From Actinernus sp. WN-2022 (taxonomy: Eukaryota > Cnidaria > Anthozoa > Actiniaria > Actinernidae), in the NCBI GenBank assembly GCA_030867875.1, contig JAOWCC010000273.1:62001-126000 (forward strand): 64,000 bases of DNA, written 5' to 3'. Below the pieces are notes generated by a model. It made no database searches. It was not told where the DNA came from and saw nothing but the letters and a program-made list of their open reading frames with translations. The position numbers and the translations under genes are program-made. Positions 19,157-26,262 of the stretch are shown here, one piece after another. Each line of letters begins with the position of its first letter. Within the stretch, counting starts at the first letter, position 1.

Positions 19157-20407
19157 TTAGTGATAAACATTTTGTAGCATTCCTTGTTCAATAGTTGCTT
19201 GTGCATCAGAAAGCACGAATATGTGCATGTTCACCTTACCTGAGCCTCCACTGCGATGAATCCTAAGGCGAATGGATGCTTCAGCATCTTGTTGGGCTAA
19301 ACCATCTCCATGAACTATACTGGTTTGCGAGGTGCGACAATCGATGAGTACGGCGAACTTGTTCTCAAAGAACTTCTTATGTGTCATGGATGTAGCGGCG
19401 GCAGCCTCTCCGAAACGCGGGACAAACCAATTCTTTGCGGACTTCCATAAATCCTTTGGTAGCATCCCAAAAGAATATAGAGCGTTAGGAATGCCATTGA
19501 CGTGTACCTCGACCTTGGTGATTCCTGGATTTACGAATTTCTCACTATCTCTAGTGCCTGCCACATGAGGATCCACAAATAGAAGAAGAATGCCATTGAG
19601 AGAGAGACGAAGTACGTTTATGCTTTCAGATACTAGTGTATCGGTGGCTAGATTGATTGAGACGGTTTTGAAGTACTCATAATGGTTATACAGAAATGCT
19701 TTACCGCTGGCGTAGGTACTATTGGCCCGCGACGCAAGATCGAGACTTTCGATGACTTCATATTCTAGTTCAATGTTCGATAGTTTATACGTTCCTACTT
19801 TCGTACTGTCGGATCCGACTATGACGTCTATGGCCGGTGCCAGTGTCAAATGAAATGACATCTTATCTCGAATCGCATGTGGATAAAAGACGCCATGGGT
19901 TGTGATAACTTCATGATCAATAGGTATCTTATATACGCTACCGTATGCCGCTAGTGTCGCATTATCAGCCGGATTAGACGTAGATGCGTTACTGGCCTTT
20001 GAACGAAGTTTGTTCACATTAGCAGATTGAATGCCCCGCTCTACGCTATTCTCTCGTTCTACATCAGATAGGTATAGATCGCTATATACCTGTAGTAGAT
20101 CGGGTCGACTTAGATCTTCTAATCTAGTAGTTCCCATCCATACGACTCGCTTTGAGACTATGCAACGTCCAACATTGGCCACCAAATAGTTGTCGGCATG
20201 ACCCCCGGATAGAGTGATATTGGCACTAAGGGCTAGACTACCAGGTACTAGAAGTCTATTTTCGCCTAACGTAGGAACATTAACAATTAAAGTTTCCCCC
20301 GGATTGGCTGATGAAGGAGTGAAAGTTACACGATGGAACACACGACTGGCTTTAAGAGATCTACCTTCTCTAGGAGAATAGTCAGGATGGAGCTTCGTTG
20401 ATATCAT
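19157..20407 (-). CDS. Major capsid protein (double jelly roll)
   Basis: 416 residues. Features seen in Polinton/adintovirus capsid proteins: an N-terminal strand region with PGETLIVNVPTLGENRLLVPGSL, then NVGRCIVSKRVVWMGTTRLEDL, YSDLYLSDVERENSVERGIQ, and a long second barrel ending RLRIHRSGGSGKVNMHIFVLSDAQATIE. The length fits a compact double jelly-roll hexon-like protein that forms pseudo-hexamers. The assignment is by recognition of these conserved stretches and gene order next to the ATPase. The frame is intact. The start at 20407 faces a divergent gene across 62 bp. Confidence 0.85.
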   Translation of the reverse strand: MISTKLHPDYSPREGRSLKASRVFHRVTFTPSSANPGETLIVNVPTLGENRLLVPGSLALSANITLSGGHADNYLVANVGRCIVSKRVVWMGTTRLEDLSRPDLLQVYSDLYLSDVERENSVERGIQSANVNKLRSKASNASTSNPADNATLAAYGSVYKIPIDHEVITTHGVFYPHAIRDKMSFHLTLAPAIDVIVGSDSTKVGTYKLSNIELEYEVIESLDLASRANSTYASGKAFLYNHYEYFKTVSINLATDTLVSESINVLRLSLNGILLLFVDPHVAGTRDSEKFVNPGITKVEVHVNGIPNALYSFGMLPKDLWKSAKNWFVPRFGEAAAATSMTHKKFFENKFAVLIDCRTSQTSIVHGDGLAQQDAEASIRLRIHRSGGSGKVNMHIFVLSDAQATIEQGMLQNVYH

Positions 20408-20469
20408 GTTTGTTCCACAATTGAATATATCGCCAATACTAATAGTATATCACATATCAAGTGTTCAAT
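20408..20469. promoter_or_regulatory. Divergent promoter between capsid and 20470 gene
   Basis: 62 bp separate two opposite start codons. It is AT-rich, with CCAATACTAATAGTATATCACATATC, so a TATA-like ATAGTATAT lies near the plus-strand gene. Both genes probably use this region. Confidence 0.5.
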
Positions 20470-21480
20470 ATGGAAGAAACTTTAGACTTCGATACTATAT
20501 CTGAAGAAGGTAGAGCCGATGTGAATGATCTTACTGCCGAAGAATGGGCGGAGATTAGACCTGATGATGGCGAGGCAGAAATGGATTGGTGGAATAGAGC
20601 TAAGCATAGCTTCAAAAATACGACGAAAAGCATACGCGATAGGTTATGGAAAAATCGTAGTAACTGGGGAACCAGTTCAGCTGAGTATATAGAATTAGTC
20701 AATCAAGGTGATGATGTGGAAACGCCGTTTACGGCAGGCAGTAGTACTGCGGAAACGCTATTTGAAAGACTGAAAAGACGGACTGAAAATGCACAGGACC
20801 AAATAACTATAAAGTTTCCAAAAGCAGATCTAACGAAGTTCACTGCTAGTTTGGATGACTATGATAGGGTCGTGATAAAACTCAATCGTAAAAATGCTGG
20901 ATCATACTTACTGTCGGATGCCGTAGACACTCCCAACGTATTACCGAAAACGCTTAAAAACGCTCTTGGACCTACTGCGGAAAAGGAGATTAGTATGAAA
21001 GAGGATATGGCCACCGAAAAAGATAAACAAAAGGCCGAGGAAATAAAAAAGATGGATTCATTAACTAAGGGAACTCCAGAATATGAAGTGGCAAAGAATA
21101 AAGTAGCAGCACTAGAGGATCAGAAACAGGAGATCGAGGAAGAAATAGAAGCCATCAAAGATCGTATGTCGTTACGAGACCGCATAAAAGCCATCTTCAA
21201 GAAACATGGATTTACGGTGATTGGAGTGTTAGCTGTCGCTGGTGCCGTAATTGGTACTGTCGTTAGTATATTGACAAAAGGCTTGGCTTCCGCTGCTAAG
21301 GGAGTTGGTGAGGCTTTGAAGGATCTTGGAAAAAAGTTGGCTAACGTGCTACCTGCGGCGATAGGCGCTAGCTATTGCGAGTTTCATATTCCGTACAGCT
21401 GGAGAAGTTTTCGGCTTCCTTGCCAAGAATGCCTGGCTACTCATTGTAGCTGTGGTCATATTCCTAGTAGAGCAATATAA
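20470..21480 (+). CDS. Coiled-coil membrane protein, frameshifted near the C-terminus
   Basis: ATG 20470 (MEETLDFDTIS). Acidic N-terminus, then long helical regions (residues ~180-235, EIKKMDSLTKG ... DQKQEIEEEIEAIK) and a hydrophobic Ala/Gly-rich segment at ~250-300 (FTVIGVLAVAGAVIGTVVSIL). After about residue 298 the text changes to a Cys-rich tail unlike the rest. A 4-base duplication-like AGCT at ~21369-21376 shifts the frame. The other frame continues as a hydrophobic, helix-like tail to TAA at 21500-21502, overlapping the stop of the convergent gene. So the present protein is probably a damaged form. The role is unknown; coiled-coil plus membrane proteins are usual in Polintons. Confidence 0.75.
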   Translation: MEETLDFDTISEEGRADVNDLTAEEWAEIRPDDGEAEMDWWNRAKHSFKNTTKSIRDRLWKNRSNWGTSSAEYIELVNQGDDVETPFTAGSSTAETLFERLKRRTENAQDQITIKFPKADLTKFTASLDDYDRVVIKLNRKNAGSYLLSDAVDTPNVLPKTLKNALGPTAEKEISMKEDMATEKDKQKAEEIKKMDSLTKGTPEYEVAKNKVAALEDQKQEIEEEIEAIKDRMSLRDRIKAIFKKHGFTVIGVLAVAGAVIGTVVSILTKGLASAAKGVGEALKDLGKKLANVLPAAIGASYCEFHIPYSWRSFRLPCQECLATHCSCGHIPSRAI

Positions 21481-21498
21481 ATCGTCGAAACGTCAGCG

Positions 21499-22449
21499 CT
21501 AACGAAATATCATCCACGAGGCTACGCTGGCCACAATACCCACGATTGCTAAATTGGTTTCGTGATTCGTTGGCGATGCGCCGCGACTTTGTCGACTGTG
21601 TGGTATCGTATCAATCGTAGCGGTCGTATCAGTCGTGGCTCCGCTGTCTGTAGCAGGTTTATTCGTCTTTGGTTTCGAGCCTTCCATAGGGGCTGGTGGT
21701 GGAGATTTTTCGTTAAGATTGATGTCATCGTTTATTCCTAAACTGATACCAGGTTTATTTGCCGTTCGTAGGCTGTTTACGTACGTAACGCCCTTAAAGA
21801 TAATCATATAGCTAGGCATTAACAGACAATCCTTCGCAACTGCTAGATCTAGACGAGAACTAATATCCTTAATAGATTCTCGGTATTGGGCTAGAGTGTC
21901 TGAAGCCGATTCTATGATGGCATTTTCAAACATCGTATCGAATTTATTTTGGGCGGCTGAGGACTTCGATCCTACGATTGGTGAGCCGGTTGAAGCCTGG
22001 GATGATAAGACACAAAACAAATATACCATTATTGACGCATTAATTCGGACCATCCCGGCCTTTGTCAATCCTTTCCCATTCTGTGGAACGAACCAGTTGT
22101 AGTGCTTCTCATTCATATCATTTCGACGTGTGGTAAAGTCGATTTCATAAGCACCGAACTCTCTTCTGATCTTGTCATATATGACGTAATTCCATGGAAC
22201 GTTGTTGAACTTATTGAATATGCTTTCCCTGGGGAGTGGGACTCCCAATTCAAACAGTACTCGCCTGATCGTATAGTATACATGAAATCGATAAAAACTA
22301 CGAATATTGTCGATGATTGGCGCATTGTCTGAAAGATGGTCGTCGAATGATACGCCACAGCCTGCCGTAGCACACCAAACAGCGAAACATAATTGGTGCT
22401 GCCAAAGTTTCATTGGTTCAACATCGAACCACTTATTCGTTTTTCCCAT
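21499..22449 (-). CDS. Tail-anchored Polinton protein, 316 aa
   Basis: A globular N-terminal ~210 residues (MGKTNKWFDVEPMKLWQHQ, many aromatic residues; WFVPQNGKGL near 117-126) is followed by a Pro/Thr-rich linker (residues ~230-295) and a C-terminal hydrophobic anchor (LAIVGIVASVASWMIF). The motif WFVP is also seen in the capsid protein (NWFVPRFGEA), though this may be chance. The frame is intact. It follows the 22463 gene by 13 bp. No family recognised; a minor capsid or membrane-tether protein is possible. Confidence 0.7.
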   Translation of the reverse strand: MGKTNKWFDVEPMKLWQHQLCFAVWCATAGCGVSFDDHLSDNAPIIDNIRSFYRFHVYYTIRRVLFELGVPLPRESIFNKFNNVPWNYVIYDKIRREFGAYEIDFTTRRNDMNEKHYNWFVPQNGKGLTKAGMVRINASIMVYLFCVLSSQASTGSPIVGSKSSAAQNKFDTMFENAIIESASDTLAQYRESIKDISSRLDLAVAKDCLLMPSYMIIFKGVTYVNSLRTANKPGISLGINDDINLNEKSPPPAPMEGSKPKTNKPATDSGATTDTTATIDTIPHSRQSRGASPTNHETNLAIVGIVASVASWMIFR

Positions 22450-22462
22450 TCTATCGTTAGCA

Positions 22463-22990
22463 TTAGCAATACTGTCTCGCAGGGCATAGCTTCGGATCTT
22501 TATTTTTTATTTTATCACTAAGATCAAGTCCTAGCTCTTGAAAGATATGTCGCGGCTCATACGTAAATAGTCGATCTTTTGCTACGTAGATCCTTAGAGT
22601 TTGTACGATTGGGTATATGTCTTTAGCGACGTGTGCCCAGGAAACGGCTGGAACTGGATACTTAAAATCAGTCCTTCTGAATGGAAGTGGAAAACCCACA
22701 ACTGTCGCATGTTTTTGCGCTGTCACGCGTAACGCTTCGTGTAGACGATTTCTGACATCTACTGGTATGAGACCACTCATATTCCAATGCTGCCCACCAT
22801 CGTAAAACATGATTCTAGTCTCGTATGTAGACTCATCATGTATGTCGGATGCCGTTGTCCTAGCTGAGAACTTATCGAAGTCCGCGTGAGTATAATTTTT
22901 CTTAAAGGCCGCTAAAGCCTTTGCATTGCGAGGTGCGATATAGTCACCCCAATCACCGTCGAAATAAACTCTCGCTTGGAGACTAGGCAT
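22463..22990 (-). CDS. Polinton protein, 175 aa, unknown
   Basis: A compact soluble protein (MPSLQARVYFDGDWGDYIAP) with no transmembrane segment, zinc cluster or coiled coil. It contains a GGQHWNM stretch, but the Cys/His/acid arrangement of an adenovirus-type protease is not visible; the only Cys residues are near the C-terminus. It is the first gene of a minus-strand pair with 21499 and shares a divergent region with the penton-like gene. Function not recognised. Confidence 0.65.
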   Translation of the reverse strand: MPSLQARVYFDGDWGDYIAPRNAKALAAFKKNYTHADFDKFSARTTASDIHDESTYETRIMFYDGGQHWNMSGLIPVDVRNRLHEALRVTAQKHATVVGFPLPFRRTDFKYPVPAVSWAHVAKDIYPIVQTLRIYVAKDRLFTYEPRHIFQELGLDLSDKIKNKDPKLCPARQYC

Positions 22991-23164
22991 GGTTTCTTAT
23001 CCTTGGCGCCGGGCCAATCAATCCGTTCGATTCATCCACTTGACTAATCTGTTTGATATTGATACGTATTAAAGTTACGACATATGTTAATATCGTGAAG
23101 TAAAGAACGTACGTTAGTACCATAATATGTTAATATCATATCGAAGTAAACTTCTGGCTTTAAT
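22991..23164. promoter_or_regulatory. Divergent promoter region
   Basis: It separates opposite starts at 22990 and 23165. A repeated block, (C)ATATGTTAATATC followed after a few bases by GAAGTAAA, occurs twice (~23080-23103 and ~23126-23150). Such paired blocks may be promoter elements for the virion genes. Confidence 0.45.
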
Positions 23165-23830
23165 ATGGTAATCTTAAATGTCACCACTACCTCGACTGAT
23201 CATACGGTCTACTTTCAAGAACCTATTTACATCCATAATATTTCTCTAATCGAGGTCGCTTTTGAGAACGGTTGGTGGAACCTATCAGAGAAAGCTTCAT
23301 TCACTTGGAATACCCCAGGTGAGATACGGATTCCTTATGAACTTAAGCCGGGGAATTACAATATAAACATCTTGATGGACGCCCTCAAACCCGCGGTTAC
23401 TGCTGGTTTATTGGAATTCATAGACCACGATTATAGGAAGTTTTGGATTCTAAAAATTAAGAAACCAATCCTGTTCAGTAAGAATCTCTGCGATTCGTTT
23501 AATATCAAGGGTACTCCAGAAGGGGATAATGTGTCACTCAAAGTAGGAGAATACAAACTGGTGGTACAACTTCTTCGCTATGTATATATCTATTGTGATG
23601 TGGTGGATCCTAGCTTCTCAATTCTTAATGGAAAGCAATCAAACGTACTGGCTATCTTTAATCTCGAGGGCTTTAGGTTTACAGAATCTACTTACAATCA
23701 ATGGCTTCCCTTGCCCATACGATCTCTAGGGACAAGACGAAACAGCCTTCGCCTGACACTTAGAGACGAAGAAGGAAATATTATAGACTTCCGTGGTCGA
23801 CCTATACGATACGTATTGAAGATTGAGTAA
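23165..23830 (+). CDS. Probable penton / minor capsid protein (single jelly roll)
   Basis: 221 residues, almost all beta-strand-like (TVYFQEPIYIHNISLIEVAF, WILKIKKPILFS, YKLVVQLLRYVYIYCDVVD), ending with LRDEEGNIIDFRGRPIRYVL, an ending I associate with Polinton penton-type proteins. Size and strand pattern fit a single jelly-roll vertex protein. The assignment rests on this and on location among capsid genes; it is less certain than the capsid and ATPase calls. The frame is intact, and the next gene starts 16 bp downstream. Confidence 0.6.
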   Translation: MVILNVTTTSTDHTVYFQEPIYIHNISLIEVAFENGWWNLSEKASFTWNTPGEIRIPYELKPGNYNINILMDALKPAVTAGLLEFIDHDYRKFWILKIKKPILFSKNLCDSFNIKGTPEGDNVSLKVGEYKLVVQLLRYVYIYCDVVDPSFSILNGKQSNVLAIFNLEGFRFTESTYNQWLPLPIRSLGTRRNSLRLTLRDEEGNIIDFRGRPIRYVLKIE

Positions 23831-23846
23831 GTTATGATATAACGTA

Positions 23847-24464
23847 ATGGCAAGCGATTCGATTCAACTACTTCCAACGGCACCAGGTATTTATCCGCCG
23901 CTGGCTAGCGGGGCTAGCGGAGATAATTTTCGGTTGCAAACAGTCCGAGATACTCTTTCAGATATCGAAACTCAAGAAAAACACTATGAAGGTGTGCGTA
24001 AGAAATATGCTCGTTCTCAAGGAATAGTTCATGGCATTGCCGTGGTAACAGGAGGTCTATCTGTAATTTTATCTGGGTCTGGATTGGGAATAGCTTTAAC
24101 TGGTTTTGGAATAGTGATTGGTTTACCATTAGGTGTTATTGGTGGCTTATGTGAATTAATTTCAGCATCTACGACCCTTGGAGCTAAAAAATTAGGAATA
24201 AAAGTATCTAAACATGAGAAAACCACTATGTTGGCTAGAGCGAAAATTAATACGATTCGTGATCTAGTATCGAAGGCCTTGCGCGATGAAAACATATCTG
24301 ACTCTGAATACAGTCTCATCCTCGCTGAAGCAGATAAATATGAGATTATGAGGGCTGAAATTCGCCGAGAGACTCAAGGACAAATAAACGAAAAAAAAGT
24401 AGAACAAATTCGCTCCGAAGTGCGAAAGGAAATGCGAGAAAAACTTGGCAGTCTAGTGGGGTAA
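23847..24464 (+). CDS. Polinton-associated membrane protein, 205 aa
   Basis: Residues ~55-112 form a Gly-rich hydrophobic hairpin (IAVVTGGLSVILSGSGLGIA, GFGIVIGLPLGVIGGLCEL). The flanks are helical and charged, with KVSKHEKTTMLARAKINTIRDLVSKAL and a C-terminal coiled coil. I recognise this shape as a common accessory protein near cnidarian Polintons, but no function is known. It could be a virion-membrane or pore-type protein. The frame is intact, and it probably shares a transcript with the penton-like gene. Confidence 0.7.
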   Translation: MASDSIQLLPTAPGIYPPLASGASGDNFRLQTVRDTLSDIETQEKHYEGVRKKYARSQGIVHGIAVVTGGLSVILSGSGLGIALTGFGIVIGLPLGVIGGLCELISASTTLGAKKLGIKVSKHEKTTMLARAKINTIRDLVSKALRDENISDSEYSLILAEADKYEIMRAEIRRETQGQINEKKVEQIRSEVRKEMREKLGSLVG

Positions 24465-24654
24465 GAATAAATATCTCCTTTGAAAGAAATCGGCATGGAT
24501 CTTATTTAAACTTCACTAAAAGCAAAATCGTATAAATTACCGTGTTGTTTTGGTTTATATGTAAATTTCGAGACAACGCGTGGGTGACGCTAATTAACAT
24601 ACGACAATTGCTTAAAACATAAGTACGATATTTTTCGCCTACGTCACTGTCTAG

Positions 24655-24746
24655 CACACATGGCCTCGCGGTTCTGCGCTAGGTATATGATCGAAAAGGT
24701 GGAGCCGATCATATACCTGGGGTTCGAATCCTACGGGCCATGTGTG
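24655..24746 (+). ncRNA. tRNA-like folded RNA (hairpin A)
   Basis: An 11-bp closing stem, CACACATGGCC with GGCCATGTGTG (24655-24665/24736-24746), encloses three parts: a small D-arm-like hairpin CGC-GGTTCT-GCG (24668-24679), a perfect 13-bp hairpin AGGTATATGATCG/CGATCATATACCT (24681-24693/24706-24718) with loop AAAAGGTGGAGC, and GGTTCGAATCC (24721-24731), a match to a tRNA T-loop and RNA polymerase III B box. It is not a normal tRNA: the anticodon-arm analogue is too long and the T-stem pairs poorly. Loop bases GGTGGAGC (24698-24705) are complementary to the loop of the next hairpin. Transcription is inferred, not shown. Confidence 0.65.
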
Positions 24747-24752
24747 GTAGAT

Positions 24753-24795
24753 CGGCTTGTGTGATGGAAAAAGCTCCACCACATCACACAAGTCG
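24753..24795 (+). ncRNA. Hairpin B with loop complementary to hairpin A
   Basis: Stem CGGCTTGTGTGATG/CATCACACAAGTCG (24753-24766/24782-24795), 14 bp with one G-T pair. The loop GAAAAAGCTCCACCA contains GCTCCACC (24773-24780), the exact complement of GGTGGAGC in hairpin A. Both loops begin with an A run. It lies seven bases after hairpin A, so one transcript would hold both. Confidence 0.65.
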
Positions 24796-24930
24796 TAGCG
24801 CGTCTGTCGATGTGGCAGAAGACGAACGAATACAGTACAAACAGTGTCAATCCTGGGTCGGGTGCTTGGGTGAAGCTCAAGGGATCTTAAAAGGGACCCA
24901 CGGGTGCCGGTTGTGCCTCAACCAGATAGG

Positions 24931-25000
24931 ACCAAATACAGTAGACCGAATACAGTAGACCGAATACAGTAGACCGAATACAGTGGACCAAATACAGTAG
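24931..25000. repeat. Five 14-bp tandem repeats (ACCGAATACAGTAG)
   Basis: Units at 24931, 24945, 24959, 24973 and 24987 are exact or differ at one or two positions (ACCAAATACAGTAG, ...GTGG). A related ACGAATACAGTA lies at 24826-24837. They follow the two hairpins directly and could be in the same transcript or be protein-binding iterons. Confidence 0.9.
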
Positions 25001-25006
25001 ACCGTA

Positions 25007-25117
25007 GGAATTATTTTAATAACATCACGAAAGTCTATCACCAGAAAGTTTCTCACGCGTCGGAATTATTTTAATATAGTCACGAAAGTCTATGAATAGA
25101 AAGTTTCTCACGCGTCG
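25007..25117. repeat. Two 55-bp direct repeats
   Basis: GGAATTATTTTAATA... to TTTCTCACGCGTC at 25007-25061 and again at 25062-25116 with a few substitutions. Each starts with a TTTT that could end a polymerase III transcript from the tRNA-like region. Confidence 0.85.
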
Positions 25118-25118
25118 G

Positions 25119-25185
25119 AAAAAAAAAAAAAAAAAAAAAGAATGAAGAGAGGTGCTATACACAGTTTCTCTTCATTCTTTTTTTT
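25119..25185. other. A/T-rich hairpin with GAATGAAGAGA core
   Basis: A run of 21 A's and GAATGAAGAGA (25140-25150) pair with TCTCTTCATTC (25167-25177) and the following T run; the loop is GGTGCTATACACAGTT. It lies 20 bp downstream of the 25206 gene's stop on the minus strand, as a 3' processing or termination signal might. The same core occurs in the hairpin at 11-73. Confidence 0.65.
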
Positions 25186-25205
25186 CTTTTTTCTTTTATT
25201 ATAAT

Positions 25206-25577
25206 CTACTGGACTATCTTAAGGTTCTTAAGGTTCTCCAATTCGAAGTTATCCGATTCTACCAATACATCTGGAAGGCAATCCTTAGTATCTTTCATAT
25301 CTTTCATATCTTTCATATCTTTCGTATCTTTCGTATCTTTCACGTCTCGGGCTTTCTTATTGCGAATGATACGACGCTCTGGTGCTCCACACTTCGCACA
25401 AAGTCCATGACTCGTACGACAACCGCGACCACACTTCAAACATGGAACGAATATGGTGCTACCTTTTAGTATCTGATAATTGTGTTGAGCACAGTACTCT
25501 GAAGTTTTCGAGCTATTCCTTACACATTTCGTATTCTTACCACGCATCAACCAATCACAAGTCGTTATCCCAGTCAT
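25206..25577 (-). CDS. Small zinc-ribbon protein with K-D-M repeat, 123 aa
   Basis: The Cys pattern is C8 ... C18 ... YC-x2-H (residues ~28-32), then PCLKCGRGC and LCAKCG (CxxC pairs), followed by a basic stretch (RRIIRNKKAR). This looks like a two-zinc-site protein that may bind nucleic acid. Residues ~83-99 are a KDT/KDM tandem repeat made by 9-bp repeats in the DNA (25286-25345), a likely slippage product. It is the only gene between the structured RNA region and the right TIR. Similar small zinc proteins occur in Polintons, but no function is known. Confidence 0.7.
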   Translation of the reverse strand: MTGITTCDWLMRGKNTKCVRNSSKTSEYCAQHNYQILKGSTIFVPCLKCGRGCRTSHGLCAKCGAPERRIIRNKKARDVKDTKDTKDMKDMKDMKDTKDCLPDVLVESDNFELENLKNLKIVQ

Positions 25578-25776
25578 CGTGTGATATATACCTTATTATA
25601 GCGTATCTATAAATGTTGTTTTAATTATGATAATATATGGTATAATACCTCATAACCACACGTCTCTAATAGGTGTTAAAATGTAATAAATTCACTATAA
25701 ACCAAGTGTTCGAATAAATGTTAATATATGCTAATCATTGATGTAATACCTTATAACTACACTACTTTATTAAAAC

Positions 25777-26257
25777 GTATAAATACAATAAATGAACTAT
25801 AGTAGTAAATAATACCTTATAAACATGTTTCTCTAATAGGGTGTTAAAATGTAAAAAATACAACAACAAAATAGCTCTAATCCGTAAAAAAGCGGTAGAA
25901 ACCGATCACTTAATATATCGTAAAAATACTATAAATAGTATAACAAAACTGCTTTAATCCGGAAAAAAGCGGTAGAAACCGGTCTATTAATATAATGTAT
26001 AAATACAATAAATAAACTATAGTAGAATACTAACTAGCGTGTTTTGGCACACATTCCTGAAATTCCTCAAATTCGTAAGACCAATTTGTAAAATTGTTTC
26101 ATTTTCGTTTTTTTTTTTCATCTAATGGACCCCGAACGAAGTGAGGATAGTCCATTAGATGAAAAAAACAACGAAAATGCAACAATTTTACTAATTGGTC
26201 TTACGAATTTGAGGAATTTCAGGAATGTGTGCCAGAACCGCTAGTTACTATACTACT
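25777..26257 (-). repeat. Right TIR of Polinton 1
   Basis: Inverted copy of 11300-11794. The terminus is ...GTTACTATACTACT, with the same terminal palindrome (outer ~237 bp). It is followed at once by TTTGG. Confidence 0.93.
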
Positions 26258-26262
26258 TTTGG
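26258..26262. repeat. Right target-site duplication of Polinton 1 (TTTGG)
   Basis: Matches 11295-11299. After it comes AGAGGTTATAC, which continues R3 as in the uninterrupted copy at 57490-57510. Confidence 0.9.

Larger units (their letters stand above)
11300..26257 (+). mobile_element. Complete Polinton/Maverick (Polinton 1), 14,958 bp
   Basis: Both TIRs (~490 bp, nearly identical), both target duplications and a matching empty site are visible. Gene order from the left: polymerase (+), integrase (-), three small membrane proteins (-), unknown Cys-rich protein (-), packaging ATPase (-), major capsid protein (-), coiled-coil membrane protein (+), tail-anchored protein (-), unknown 175-residue protein (-), penton-like protein (+), membrane protein (+), structured RNA region, zinc-ribbon protein (-). 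Capsid plus ATPase is the morphogenetic set that links Polintons to adintoviruses. No adenain-like protease was recognised. Damage: a stop and a frameshift in the polymerase 5' end and a frameshift in the 20470 gene. TIR identity argues for recent insertion. Confidence 0.95.

Noticed and set aside
22463..22990. Adenain-like protease in the 175-residue ORF
   Set aside because: A GGQHW stretch is present, but no suitably placed catalytic Cys or acidic residue could be seen.
24655..24746. Ordinary tRNA gene
   Set aside because: T-stem and D-stem pairing are too weak and the anticodon arm is 13 bp with a 12-base loop; called tRNA-like instead.
24740..24958. 72-codon plus-strand frame over the hairpins
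   Set aside because: It lies across the two hairpins and the tandem array, with no protein-like composition; the RNA structure explains the sequence better.
24931..25000. CRISPR array
   Set aside because: Units are contiguous 14-mers without spacers, in a eukaryotic mobile element.
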